Positions 48,846 through 60,521 of a DNA stretch of 64,000 nucleotides are shown here, in pieces. The position numbers were made by a program, and so were the translations under genes. The notes under the pieces were generated by a model. The model was not told the origin of the DNA. It worked only from the letters and a program-made list of their open reading frames with translations, and ran no database searches. Position 1 is the stretch's first letter; each line of letters opens with the position of its first letter. The stretch comes from Macrophomina tecta (Eukaryota; Ascomycota; Dothideomycetes; Botryosphaeriales; Botryosphaeriaceae), in assembly GCA_024180945.1 (NCBI GenBank), contig JAKSGN010000002.1, positions 1,116,001 through 1,180,000 of the forward strand, given 5' to 3'.

Positions 48846-48875
48846 CCGTGCGCCCTGACTTTTGCACGGGTGCGG
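48846..48875 (-). repeat. Right terminal inverted repeat (30 bp)
   Basis: An exact reverse complement of the left repeat at 47566-47595. Confidence 0.92.
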
Positions 48876-48889
48876 GGATGAGTCCCGGA
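48876..48889 (+). repeat. Right copy of 14-bp direct repeat flanking the transposon
   Basis: Identical to 47552-47565 and immediately outside the right inverted repeat, consistent with a target-site duplication. Confidence 0.9.
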
Positions 48890-49332
48890 TGAGTTGCAGC
48901 GGCTCTGCAGGCCTGGTGCTGTTTGTCGCCGGCGTGCAGCCAGCTGGGCGCAAGGAGAGCGACGGCAGGCGCGCGAGCAGCAGCCCGCCAGCGCCTGCGT
49001 CTGAGCCAGCGCGAGCGCCAGCGCCAGTGCCAGTGCCAGCGAGGGCGGCGCGCGGTTCGTTCACGGCGCCGCTTGTCCTGTCCTGTCCTGGCCGGGCCTG
49101 CCCTGCCCTGCCCTGGCCTTCTCTGCCCTGGCCTGCGCTGCGCTGCGCTGCTCTGCGCTGCCCTGCCCGCCCGCGCCCGGGCCCCCTGGCCGCGTGCATT
49201 CCATATCCTATTTTTCTCGAACACTCGCTCGCTCGCGCTGCCTCACCAGCCGTGTGCGCGGGCTGACTGTCGGCAGCTTCGCGTGCGCGCGCTGCCTGCT
49301 CACGGTGCCGCGGGGCAGCAGCAAGAGCACCG

Positions 49333-49374
<42 letters not shown>

Positions 49375-49688
49375 CATGGCATGGCATGATGCAGCACGCG
49401 CGGCCGTGCTTGCGGGCTTGGGCTTCTTGGCGTGTCAGAGTGACAGCAATACGAACCCACTTATCTTGTGACAAACTCGATCTTGCAAGGATTATCGCGT
49501 GGGAGCCACAGGGGCCGAGGGAGGCGGCCGGGGCGTCTCTTTGCGATGGCGGACGCCATACGATCATCCTAAGGCCCGCGTCTTGCTTAGCCCTGTTGGA
49601 AAAGGTCGGTCGACTCGTGAAGTTAAACCCTGAGCCGGCTAGTCAGCGTACCCACCTTTAGGCCAAAAGACTCCCTCGCGACGCTCTG
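48890..49688. promoter_or_regulatory. flbA upstream region with simple repeats
   Basis: This non-coding GC-rich sequence between the transposon and the flbA start contains degenerate CCTG/GCCCTG repeats (about 49077-49165) and a CAG repeat (49337-49372). No gene or clear core promoter is seen; developmental regulators often have long leaders, so part may be transcribed. Confidence 0.5.
49337..49372 (+). repeat. (CAG)12 trinucleotide repeat
   Basis: Twelve exact CAG copies lie about 320 bp upstream of the flbA start. Confidence 0.92.
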
Positions 49689-52351
49689 ATGCCGCATACT
49701 ATTGCTTCTTCTCCCTCGCCCGCCCGTCTCGAAGTCACCTCGAGGCTCTCTCCCACCACTCCACTCCCCACCACTCCCACCACTGCTGCCTCAGCCGCAG
49801 CATTCGCCCGCCCTCTTCCCGCGCAGCCCTCCTGTCCACCTCCCGCTGCCCCTGCCCGCCCCGTGCCCGCCGCTACGGCTTCGCTGCCTCGCCCAGCCCG
49901 CTCCGTCGAGCCCAGCCTCCGCAGACTCTCAACCGACCGTGGTCTGGGAGACTTCAGCTGGCTGTCCCGTCGCCTGCCCAGCCTACATCGCAGACCCTCG
50001 CTGGTGACCAGGATTGAAGCGCATCCGCCCGACGAAGCGTCATCTCAGCCCCAAGCCCACGCCTCCGCAGTACCAAGCCTTGCGAGGTCGCAAATCGCTG
50101 ATCAGGAACCACGCGACGGTCCCGACAACCCGACTGCGCAATCCGTGAAGGTGCTGCCTCAAACGCAAAGCGCGCCCCATCCGGAAACGCGGTCTCACAA
50201 TCCCTCCACGCCACTCAACGCTACGACCGCACCCCGCCGACTGTCGAGTGACGCGCACAGCAGCTTCCGCGACTCCTCCATTGACCACGGCTTGCGTCAG
50301 CTCTCTCGCTCCTCTATAAACCTCGGGAAGCCCACTCTCTGCCTACCAGCACAGGACCCCGCCAGCGCCAAGGACTCCAAGATGCATCAGACTTCGTCGA
50401 GGCTACTTCGGATGACCGACGATGATCGGCCATTCACAAGAGTAAGTCCATCTCCCAGGCCCGCACTCTTTCCTCCAAGGTTTCTGCGGTCTTTCTGGGG
50501 GCGGCAGCGTCGATGACTGTGCAATTGGCTGCTCAATGCCCCTTTGTGGGCTTTGGGACGGTGAGACGGAGAAGAGACAACAGTGCCTGTTGGCATCATC
50601 CTTTACTCAACCTGCCGTTCCTGTCCCACAAGCCTCCCGCCTTTCCGAAGTCGCACATTGGTAGTCCGGACACGTTTCTTAGGCTGACGGCCGTCATCGG
50701 CTTGGCGAGACACTCAGTCGCTTAACGCCTGAAAACGTGTCGGGAGCGGAATGTCGATCTGCCGTTGCGTTGCTTTTTGATCTATTGCCTCATCCTCGGG
50801 TTCGAACGCAGCTGACACATCCGCCTACAGGATTTCAAAGATCTTTTCTCCACTCTCATGGTCAGCCTGCCCCTGACGCCCCACCGCGTCAGATGGCAGA
50901 AGGTCGATCACAGTTTCACTTCCGAAGAGGCCATGACGAATTTGGGCTCGCTGAAGTTCTCGCAGTCGAATCGCATGCCGGATCCCAAGGATCCTTCCAG
51001 GATTGTCACCACGACCACGACCACCACTTTCTCCATGGCCAAGGAGATGGCTCGCTCGGTTTGCCAGAAGTTTCTGGAAGCTCGCTTCATTGAATCAGTC
51101 GAAGGCAAGACGGATTTCATGTCGAAGACGGCTGTGTGGCAGATGACTCCGAAGGGCATGCATGTGTTGCAGCGGTTTTGCCAGCGCAACGGTATTAACC
51201 AGAAGCACGTCTACGAAGTCCTCGATTCACCTCGCAACACTATGCATCTTGTCATTCTGGAGCGTGAATTGGAAACGGATAAGCTCAACCACGACCAGGC
51301 CACGATCGAGGTTGTCTTCCGCCGCTTCGTTGGCCATGAGGGCCCCAACGCCAAAGCAAACACCGCGCAGGCTGATTCTGATTCGCTGAACGAGTACGCG
51401 ACTGGCCTGGTTGGTGTGAAGATGGCACGAGAGCGCAAGATCGGTGACAAGATCTACATGAACACCTTCACTGGAAAAGCCGCAGTCGACTGGCTCATGG
51501 ACTGTAGCACCATGGTCGACAAGAGAGAGGCTTTCGAAATGTGTTCACTCTTCTACGAGTTTGGCTTGATGGCGCCTGTTGAAGTTTTTCCCAACAGCAA
51601 CCGCTTCCAGCCCACCAAAAGCGCCATCTACTACGTCACGGAGAAGGGCCAGAGAATCGCAGGCTGGATACAAAGCCCTAAATCGTCACTTAACGGTGAC
51701 GCTGCTGCCGCTGCTGCTAACAGGCCGCGTGAGGGCACGACGAGAGATTCGAATGCGAACCGCATGACTGTCATCATCCGTGACCCTGCTCTCCGCCTGC
51801 TCTTCAGAGAATTCCTTCGGGAAACGCATTGTGAAGAGAACCTCTCATTCTACTTGGACGTCAGCGAATTTCTCGGTGGTTACAAGCAAGCAAAGAGGAC
51901 AAACCAGACACCCAAGCTCGAGGTGATCCGCGAAACCCTTGCCGCAGCATACAGTAAGTTTCCTGCTCCATTTTGTTTTATTTCCTCTTCGATAGTAACA
52001 GGCGGCAGGTCTCTACAACGCCTTTCTAGCCCCTGGCTCGCCGTGCGAACTGAACATCGATCACAGCCTGAGAACTGCTCTTGCTGCTCGTATGACCCGT
52101 GCCGTGGGCGATGATGACGCTATGGTGAGGAGTTTGGACGAAGTTGCGACGCTGTTCGATCAGGCACAGAATTCCGTGTTCAAGTTAATGGCCAGCGTAA
52201 GTATCTTTCAAATCCTTGGTTGTCACTATGCTAATGGGATGCTCAGGATTCCGTCCCCAAATTCATGAGAGAACCTAAATACGCATCCGTCATCCGCGAC
52301 CGCAACCTGGATGCCGCTCCAACTTCCTTCACGAACAACAGCGCCTCATAA
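49689..52351 (+). CDS. flbA: RGS-domain G-protein regulator FlbA (Sst2 type, two DEP domains)
   Basis: The exons are 49689-50441, 50831-51953, 52009-52196 and 52247-52351, encoding 722 aa, the usual FlbA length. FlbA is the GTPase-activating protein for the Galpha FadA; by ending vegetative signalling it allows conidiation. The N-terminal 240 residues are Pro/Ser-rich and end in SSRLLRMTDDDRPFTR, which joins DFKDLFSTLMVSLPL across a 389-nt intron. A fungal DEP-like domain follows (about 265-400, MTPKGMHVLQRFCQRN), then a canonical DEP (about 440-530, GKAAVDWLMDCSTMVDKREA), then the RGS domain (about 570-690, FREFLRETHCEENLSFYLDV and AFLAPGSPCELNIDHSLR) finishing PKFMREPKY. Exon phases are 0, 1 and 0. 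A transposon remnant sits about 0.8 kb upstream. Confidence 0.95.
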
Positions 52352-53300
52352 AAGCGGCCGGTACATGTGCCTCATTGACTTCAAATACGCCCATACGCCA
52401 CCCACCGCCCCGCCCCAAGAGCCCAGGCACCCGCCATGCAATAGATTGATACTAAGCACATTGGCGGGCATCCCGCGCGGCTGAATCTGCCTTGTCGGAA
52501 GCGGGAAAAGCGCATGAACCTCATCAGAGGCTTACTACGGACGTAGCTATCACATACAGGTAGTGGAGCTCTTGGGATGCGGGCCCAATGGCTATCCTCA
52601 GTTTATACACGTTTTTGTTTTTGCTGCATTCATGCTTTGTCAACGACTTGCTTCTTCGATATCCTTCTTCGCATTGGGTCCGTAGGGCCCTCTCCACTCA
52701 TTCACCCGCCTTTTGGCACTCCCCCTTTTTTTTTTTTTACTCTCGGTATGATTTTTTTTTTCTGCGCGGCAATCACGGCACATGGGTCTAGACTGGCGTT
52801 TTCCGGGACTTTTGAAAAATAAGAGCTTCTCATATGTTGGATAGTCGATTTTCAGGCTATTCAACAGCCTTAGCCTTTCTGTGTTGGAAAGGCTTGGATT
52901 TGCAAGGGGCGGATTGGACTTAGTGGCAAAGCAATTGGATAGTGGGACGGGAGAGGGCTAGAGAGTTTTGAGTGAATTGAGGCTCAGCAACGCCGACATG
53001 TATCATACTGCTCAGGAATCAACGAATCTTCCAAACTATGCGACCAAGTGATGCGAAAGCGAGCAGCGGGTATCAGCCCTTTGATGATGTAATCTTGGAC
53101 CGACGCCATGTCCCGTGCTCGTGTGGGTTTGACGCGAAAAGGCGCGCCTGCCTGCGCTGCTGACTCGCCGCGTCGACGCCCGTCTTCACACCATTACTGC
53201 CATGCCGCCATGCGAGATCCGCCCTTCACCGAGCCTATAAGTGCCACTCCTGCTGCCTGGTAGTTGCTCAACCTTATCCTCTGTGTCATTTGCGTCCACC
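52352..53300. other. Intergenic, flbA 3' side / CHK1 promoter
   Basis: There are T tracts near 52727-52739 and 52750-52760, and CCTATAAGTG near 53235, a possible weak TATA element about 65 bp before the CHK1 start. No gene is recognised. Confidence 0.55.
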
Positions 53301-55128
53301 ATGGGGCCTCCACCGAACGTGAGTCGCGCTCCACGCCGCGTTACCTCTCAAGCGCCAGCAGTGCCGCCGGCACACTGCGTCCCATTGTTATACTGATATG
53401 GCTAACTATTGAGCTGTACAGTCACAAGTGGCGCCTCTGCCCACGGATCTTCCTTTTCGCGTTGTGTCCAAGACCATAGGATCAGGCGCATATGCGTTGT
53501 AAGTGTTTCAGCGCATCTGGCACACGATCCATGCTGATGGGAGAGCACACAGCATCCGCAAGGCCGTCCCTCTGAACGCATCCAGCCCCGTCATCGCCGT
53601 AAAGTTCATCAACAAAGAGCACGCGTACCGCATCGGCCACCTGAAACCGAACCAGATCCAACACGAAGTCACCCTCCATCGGCACCTGGGCCGACACCAC
53701 AATGTGATACAGTATCTCAGTCACGGCGAGGATCGCCTGTACACATGGATAGCAATGGAGCTGGCCGATGGTGGCGACCTGTTTGACAAGATCGAGGCTG
53801 ACGAGGGTGTGGGTGAGGACGTGGCGCACCTTTACTTCACCCAGCTGATCAACGCCGTAAGCTACATGCATTCCAAGGGCGTGGCCCACCGTGACATCAA
53901 GCCCGAGAACATGCTGCTGTCCGTCGACGGCGACCTCAAGCTGTCCGACTTCGGTCTCGCCGCCCTGTTTCAGAATAACGGGAAGAAGCGCCTTTGCAAC
54001 AGCGTGTGCGGCAGCCCGCCCTACATTGCCCCAGAAATCGTAGCGGGCAAGAAGTCCAAAGCCATTGACGTGCTGGACAAGGGCTACGAGCCCAATCTCG
54101 CCGATATCTGGTCCTGTGGCATTGTGCTCTTCGTCCTGCTCGTTGGCAACACACCATGGGACGAACCGACGCGCGCTAGCTATGAATTCAACGAATATGT
54201 GCAGACCAATGGCCGCACGACTGACGATTTGTGGAAGAAGATACCCGCTGAAATTGCCTCCCTGCTTCGTGGCATGCTCAAGCTCGACCCTAAAGAGCGC
54301 TTTACGTTGGACGAAGTTCGCACGCATCCCTGGTTCACTCGCAAGAACCCTCACCTCGGCCAGTCAGGCATGGCGGCGAATCCCATCCTCCTGGCTACCC
54401 AGATGTTGGAGAATCTGCACATAGACTTCGATGCTGACCCGACGCCGTCACAGCGCGAGAAGCAGCAGCGCTACCTGGCTGCCATGGAGGCGGACCATCA
54501 GCCCGTCAGATTCGCAGCCACGCAGCCGGAGACGCCCATCATCGACACGCCGTTCGAGTGGGAGCGGCCGCCACGCATAGCCATCAGTGAGAACTTTAGC
54601 GCGTCGCAGCCGGTGCCGGAACTGCGCAACACGTCGACGACGGTAGCCAACGGAGCGCGAGCGCCTCCACCGGGCCTGGGGCGTGTGTCGCACGAGCTGC
54701 TAGGCCGGCTGGCCGACGACCCGTCGCTCTCGCAATTCACACCCACGCCGTCGGTGCCGCTCAGCCTGACGCAGGTGGCCCGTCGCTTCGGGGACATCAT
54801 GCCCAAGCACTCGCTGGCGCGCTTCTTTAGCGCGCTGCCCTTCTCGCTGTTGCTGCCGTCGTTGGCAGAGGCACTGCACCGCTTGGGCGTGCCCGTTGCG
54901 CCCTTTTCGAAGAGCGCTCTTCAGGGCTCCGATGCCGAGGCTTACATACGCGTCAAGACAGTCGACAGCCGCCAGCAGAGCCTGCACGGCACCATCGTCG
55001 TCGAGCGTCTCGATCGTGAGGTCAGCGAGGTGCGGTTCGCCAAAGCAAAGGGCGATCCGTTGGAGTGGCGGAGGTTTTTCAAGAAGGTCGTCGTGCTTTG
55101 CAAGGATGGCATTATCGTGCCCGGTTGA
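53301..55128 (+). CDS. CHK1: DNA-damage checkpoint kinase Chk1
   Basis: The exons are 53301-53318, 53422-53498 and 53553-55128, encoding 556 aa. The first coding exon is only six codons (MGPPPN). Chk1 is activated by ATR/Mec1-type kinases and blocks mitotic entry after DNA damage. Kinase motifs are GSGAY in the glycine loop, Lys49 in IAVKF, EVTLHRHLGRH for helix C, HRDIKPEN with Asp146, DFG at 164-166 and SPPYIAPE at 186-193, then DIWSCGIVLFVLLVGNTPWDEP. Between APE and DIWSCG is a stretch of about 19 residues (AGKKSKAIDVL...), longer than in typical CAMK-group kinases. The C-terminal half carries the KA1-like regulatory domain (KAKGDPLEWRRFFKKVV). ATG 53301 sits in good context (CCACCATGG). 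Confidence 0.93.
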
Positions 55129-56947
55129 GTCAGCGACGTCGCCGCTGATTATGGTACGCGTTTTACCAACGCCTTTCGGTTGGCGAACATGGAGGCGAGA
55201 GAGCGTGATGATGGGAAATATTTTGTATGATGAAGGCAATACCCGTGAGGAAATGGTCCCAGAGCGTTCTAAATTCTCCTTTTCCGTGGTTTATTTTCCG
55301 GGCTCCCCTTGTTTTTCTTTCTACTTGGGTCTTTGAATCGTATATTCGCACTATTCCCCACCTTTCTCATATAAGTCACAGCATTTTTATTTACTTCTGC
55401 ATTGGAACTTCTGCAGGAATTGGTCATGGTTGGATCTGCGGGTTGGTCGTTTTTCAATTGCGGGAGCAAAAACGAACGTATAGTAGGACGCTGCTCCTCC
55501 GTGGAGGAATGGTGCTATCTAATGGAACGCATATGAAAATATCCGCCGTTTGCCGATTTCCGGACTTGCGCATGACATGAGATGCCCTTGGAGGATTGCC
55601 TATCGGAAGCCATGATATTTGGGAAGCGGAAACGACGCTCGCCCGCGAGACTTGACAAAATTGCCGACACATTCAGGTGGGTGGGTGAGAGGATGGTGGC
55701 AGTCCGCGGCGATTAGGTAATGGGAGTGCTTGAGTGAATGGATTGAGACTGATACTGGGATACTGAACGAATGTCTTTCGGGAGCCGTGGAGGCGGGGTC
55801 GAGTGTAGAGCGTCCTGTAAAGGAGCTCTTGAACACTGCTGAGAACTGTAGCAGGTCGGGTGGGCGTGGGAGATTCGGATGGCGTCTTTTTTTTTTTTTT
55901 TTCCTTTGCTCTTGATTCTGATTTAGGTCCGTTGATTTGGGGCGGATAGAGAGTTGTTGTGTAGTCATGAGTTAACGAAATCCGCATGCCGGGAGAAGCA
56001 TGTGACTGGCATGGACCCGAAAAGATATTGAAAGTGCGCATTTTGGTCTTGCTCGGTTAACAGGCACAGCTCTACTGTGCTCATCTCGAATCGGATGAAA
56101 AAAAGGTAGGTCAGTCATTGGGTAGCGCTGGATGGCTTTCGCTGGTGGAGTAAGACAAGGCGTGGGAGGCTGAACTTTGGTGTGCTTTTAATGGCGAGAG
56201 GTTGTAACCTGCCCGAAAAAGTTTGGGATTTTGTTCGTGTAACTGAAAAGGTCCAAGCGAGCTCTTTTCACGTAGTATATAGGCCGCGTGTCTGAGATTT
56301 GCTGGTGGTGGCTCAATGGGTGCGATGTGGACTATTGGTAGACCCGCGACTGGTTCTGGATGGGACATCATTACGGGTGGTGCCGGTATAACAACGAAGG
56401 TGTGGGTTTAGTGCAGCCGCTCTAGTTCTGACATAGTCGATCGCGCGAACGATCATTACCCTTCTCTATACTAGATGAGTACCGGTTTTGCACGGGAGAG
56501 AAAGAGGACCAGAGCCATTTCCAGGACACAGCCACCTTTCCCGGTAGCTGCAATATTTCAATTATCTTGGCCCCATTTCCACTGAGCAGCGGGGTCCAAT
56601 GATTCAGCTACCTGCGTCCTCCATCTATCAGGTATCAACCACGCTACACAGAGTACTTCACTCAAGAAACGACTGAGTGAAGGGTCCCTCACACCGCCGT
56701 AGCATCATCGTCGATGATTTCAATAAACAATCGAGCCCACTCGCTTGCAACCGCTTTTTTTTCGTTCCTCTAGCCTTTCATTCGGGGAAAAATTCAAGTA
56801 GAAAGATGATGTGATAATCCCAAGCCCAAACACCATGTTTTTGTTCCCATCCGAAACAATGCCTCATGATGCGTGAGAAAAGCACGGCTTCTAGCCCACC
56901 GAATCCCCGCGTTGGAGATATGATTTCCATAATCAAACGGACCGCGC
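55129..56947. other. Convergent 3' region between CHK1 and eIF3f
   Basis: This 1.8-kb region contains a T tract near 55888-55902 and other A/T runs. An 86-codon ATG-started frame (56371-56111, minus) has no recognisable motif and is not called as a gene. Much of the region is probably 3' UTR of both genes. Confidence 0.55.
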
Positions 56948-58067
56948 TCACTGCTCGCGATTCTGGCGGTTGCCCTTCCTGCGCTCGCCTTGGCCACCCT
57001 TCTGGCCACCTTCGCCGGACAGGGCGTCGCCGCCGCCGAGGGTGAGAGCGGCAGTTGCTAATCTGTTGGAGAGATCGATCTGGGTGCGGATGGTGTTTGC
57101 GAGGTAAGAAACGACGAGAACGTCCTGGATGTGGTTGTTGCTGCGGGCTTGTTAGCATTTTTGCCAATTTGATATGGTTAGACAAAGGGGCAACGCACAA
57201 GTCACGCTCAATGTCTGCCGGGTCGACCTTAGGAGCCAAAGACAGGGCGTTCATGAGGAACTGGCCAAGCGCGCTCGAGGGCTGGGCCTCCTCATCCAGC
57301 ACGTTGTTGACGTAGTTGGAGACGCGCTCGAGCATCTCCAGAACCTGCTCTACGGCGCGCTCCAGGGACTCGATGTCGGTCAGGACAGCCTGCTCACGGC
57401 TCTCGCGGTCCTTGGCGGCGGAGATGAGCTCCAGGCCACTCTTCTCGGGCTCGCCGTACTTGATCTCGTGGGGCACGGGGATGAACAGGCAGCTGTCGGC
57501 AGCGCGCTCGGCGGTGACGCCAATGGGGGCGGAGATGTAGGTGCGGGCCTCGATGTCCTTGCCGGCCTCGGTGGAGACGGTCAAGTGCACGGCGGGGTGG
57601 GGCCAGGTACCGTCACCCTGCTGGCCGTAGAAGTTCTGGATCAGGGCGGAGAAGGTGTTGAGCTCGGCGGAGGTGGCGTACCAGCCGACCAGGACCTCAC
57701 GGGGGTTGGCGCGCAGGTGCAGCTGCAACATCTGCTTCTGGTAGTCCATGTCGACTTCGACCTGCTCCTGAGTCTCGGTGTGGGGGACGGCATAGCAGTT
57801 GCGGATCTCGATTTCGGAGCCATCTTCGCTGCGGACACCGAGAAGGGTTCCGATGACGCGCTCCTGGTCGGGATTGCGGCGCAGCGAGTGGTCGAGAATG
57901 GAGAAGAGAGCCTAGGGCAGGGTCAACAGAGCCGCGGAGGGGCGTATGACGGTTTGACGCACTTGAGGTTGAATCACGACGTTGAGCGGGGCGGCAGACG
58001 GCTGGGCGCCGATGTGCGCGGGGCCCAGCGGGCGGGCAAGGTGCAAGAAGGAGTCGGCGTCAGCCAT
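56948..58067 (-). CDS. eif3f: Translation initiation factor eIF3 subunit F (MPN domain)
   Basis: The exons are 58067-57963, 57911-57199 and 57140-56948, encoding 336 aa. eIF3f is a core subunit of the eIF3 complex that recruits the 43S pre-initiation complex. The N-terminus [13 protein letters not shown] leads into NVVIQPQ and the MPN fold ([44 protein letters not shown]). The MPN domain lacks the JAMM HxH metal ligands, as expected for the non-catalytic eIF3f. The helical C-terminus joins across the last intron as [22 protein letters not shown], followed by a Gly/Gln/Arg-rich tail. It shares a 282-bp divergent promoter with UTP25. Confidence 0.95.
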
Positions 58068-58349
58068 GGCGTTGGATGTGCGGGCTGGCGGGGCGGCGAG
58101 GAGGCGGGCGGGCGGAGGAGTCGGCGGAGGGCGTGGGTGGTGAGGGCGTGGCAGCTGGAATATCTTTTGGCGATGCCCGGCGTTGGCGCGCGCACAGAGG
58201 CAGCCGCCGTGTGGATATTCGGTGCGAATTTGATGGGAGAGCGTAGCGATTAGATAACTACGGCCGCCCGCGCCCACCCCATCCGCAACAGCTTTTTATG
58301 CGCCCATCCACTGCCACACCAGCTGCCCGCAACAGCACAAACCACCCAA
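58068..58349. promoter_or_regulatory. Bidirectional promoter, eIF3f / UTP25
   Basis: Only 282 bp separate the start codons of two genes for translation and ribosome assembly. The sequence is GC-rich with no TATA box seen. Shared control is inferred from spacing. Confidence 0.6.
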
Positions 58350-60521
58350 ATGGCCCCTTTCCGTGGCCGGGGCCCGTTTCGAGGCCGTGGTCGTGGCCGC
58401 GGTCGCGGCAGAGGTGGCGCCCGAGCTGCGTCCAGAGACCACTTCACCACGTCCAGAGTCGAGGCCTCCGAGAGCGATTCCGGCAGCCCGGACGTCCAAG
58501 ATGAACCCGTGCAATCCGAGCCGGATGACGACACTTCGAGCGGGGAAGAGGATGGAGACGAGCCCGCGGCGGTTGGCCGCCCCTACTCCGCTCTGCTCCA
58601 GTCTCTCCAGCATGATGCTCCCGAGGGCCCAAAGAAGAAGAGGAGGAAAATCGACCACCAATCCGCTGCTTCCCCGCCACCCGCCGAGCTCGAAGGAGAG
58701 CCCGAGCCCGAGGAGGAGGATGGCGACGAGGACGATGCCGCTGCCTCAGAGGACGGTGGCATTGACGATGATGAGGAAGATCTCTCTGACCCATTCGAGG
58801 CCCATTTTGCCCGCCCTGACGAGAATGAGCTGTCCAACAGACTGAAAGCAATCGCGGAGAGACAGTGGGAGGCGCGCAAGTCCCACATCCCCAACCTCGG
58901 AAGGTGCGCCGTGCTCACTCCCGGTGCGCTGGATCCGCCGAAGAAGACGGTATCTGCTCCAAATCAGTTGAAGGTGAAGAAAAGGCTCGCCTCCAGAGCG
59001 AACGAGCTCTTTGCCGAGTTTAACGAGGTGCAAAAAGGTGTGGCTGCGCCGCTGTTTGCCTATCAAGATATCCTCTTTGGTTCCAGAACTCCCAAAAATG
59101 CTGAGAGTCTCCGACAGCTCACTTGTCTTCACGCCTTGAATCACATTTTCAAAACCAGGGACAGAGTGCTCAAAAAAAACGCCCGCCTGGCAAGGGAACA
59201 GGAGAACGGAGAAACGGAGCTCAGAGATCAAGGATTCACGAGGCCAAAGGTTTTGATGCTGCTCGAAACAAGGCAGGCGTGCGTCAGAGCCGTCGACATG
59301 ATCATGCAATTGTGCGAGCCAGAACAGCAGGAGAACAAAAAGCGGTTCCTTGAAACCTTCTCGCAGAGCGAAGGGAGGTTTTCCGAGGATAAGCCTGATG
59401 ACTTTCGGGAGCTTTTCGAAGGCAACGATGACAACGAGTACCGCGTCGGCCTCAAATTCACCCGGAAAACCGTCAAGTATTTCTCACAGTTCTACAATTC
59501 CGACATCATTTTTGCAAGTCCACTGGGCTTGAGGAGAGCAATCGAGCGAGGCGGAGAGTAAGCTTTCAAGGATCTTGTGGAAGCAGCTCGATGGGGCTAA
59601 CGAATGCGCAGCAAGAAGAAGGGGGACTCCGATTTCCTGTCGTCCATCGAAATTGTTATTATGGATCAAGCTGATGCCATGTTAATGCAGAATTGGGAGC
59701 ACGTGGAGTACGTCTTCGAGCACCTCAATCTGCAACCCAAAGATTCCCACGGCTGTGATTTTAGCCGCGTCCGTACCTGGTACCTTGAGAACCAGGCTGC
59801 CCACTTCCGCCAGACCATCGTTCTATCGGCATACCTGCAGCCCGAACTCAACAATCTATTCAACAATCACATGCGCAACATCGCGGGCAAGGTGAAGTTT
59901 CAGCCGGAATATGAGGGCGCCATACTCGACGTCGGTTTGCAGATCAAGCAGACTTTCTCACGCTACGAATCTATTTCGCCGGCTTCTGACCCGGATGACC
60001 GCTTCAAATACTTTACTAGCGCTATAATCCCCGCTTTAGCCCGCCTTCCAAAGCCTTCGGAGGGCGGCCAAGGCGTCCTCGTCTTTATCCCCTCTTACCT
60101 CGACTTCGTGCGCGTGCGGAATTACTTCGCCACCTCAACTGCAACCCAGAACATCTCCTTCGGCGCCGTCTCCGAATATACGGAGCAAGCCGACGTCCGG
60201 AGAGCGCGTTCGCATTTCTTGACTGGTCGTCACGCTGTCCTGCTCTATACCGGCCGTGCGCACCACTTCCGCAGATACCATATCAAGGGTGTCCGGCGCG
60301 TCATCATGTATGCGCTGCCGGAGAACCCGTTGTTCTACAACGAGATGGTCGGTGGGTTTTTGGGTGGATCGATTGCGGAGGGCCGCGTGGACCCGAGCGA
60401 ATGCAGCGTCAGGGCTGTGTTCTCAAAGTGGGACGGTTTGAGGTTGGAGAGGATTGTAGGCACGAAGAGAGTTGGCGGTATGCTAAGGGAAAAAGGCGGG
60501 GATACTTTCGACTTTATATAG
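58350..60521 (+). CDS. UTP25: U3 snoRNP-associated protein Utp25 (Def family)
   Basis: The exons are 58350-59557 and 59612-60521 (intron 54 nt), encoding 705 aa, close to yeast Utp25. Utp25 acts in the small-subunit processome for early 18S pre-rRNA cleavage; its vertebrate homologue is Def. The N-terminus is an RGG-like repeat ([17 protein letters not shown]) followed by a long acidic disordered region, typical of nucleolar factors. The conserved part starts about residue 150 and is a degenerate DEAD-box-like fold: [14 protein letters not shown], a DEAD-like [27 protein letters not shown] in place of the SAT motif, [18 protein letters not shown] and a [14 protein letters not shown] end. Walker A is missing, as expected for the family. 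Confidence 0.95.

Larger units (their letters stand above)
47566..48875 (+). mobile_element. Tc1/mariner-type DNA transposon, 1310 bp, inactive
   Basis: The element is bounded by perfect 30-bp terminal inverted repeats, 47566-47595 and 48846-48875, whose outer ends begin CCGCACCCGTGC; each repeat also contains a CCGTGC/GCACGG self-complementary pair. It encodes one transposase, now broken. Perfect ends and perfect flanking direct repeats indicate a fairly recent insertion or one moved in trans, although the coding part is defective. The flanking duplication is 14 bp, not the TA dinucleotide normal for this superfamily. It lies about 800 bp upstream of flbA. Confidence 0.85.

Noticed and set aside
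56111..56371. 86-codon ATG-started minus-strand frame
   Set aside because: It lies in the 3' flank of CHK1 and eIF3f with no motif or transcript evidence.
57174..58253. 359-codon plus-strand frame
   Set aside because: It is antisense to eIF3f across its exons and introns; eIF3f has clear domains and splice sites.
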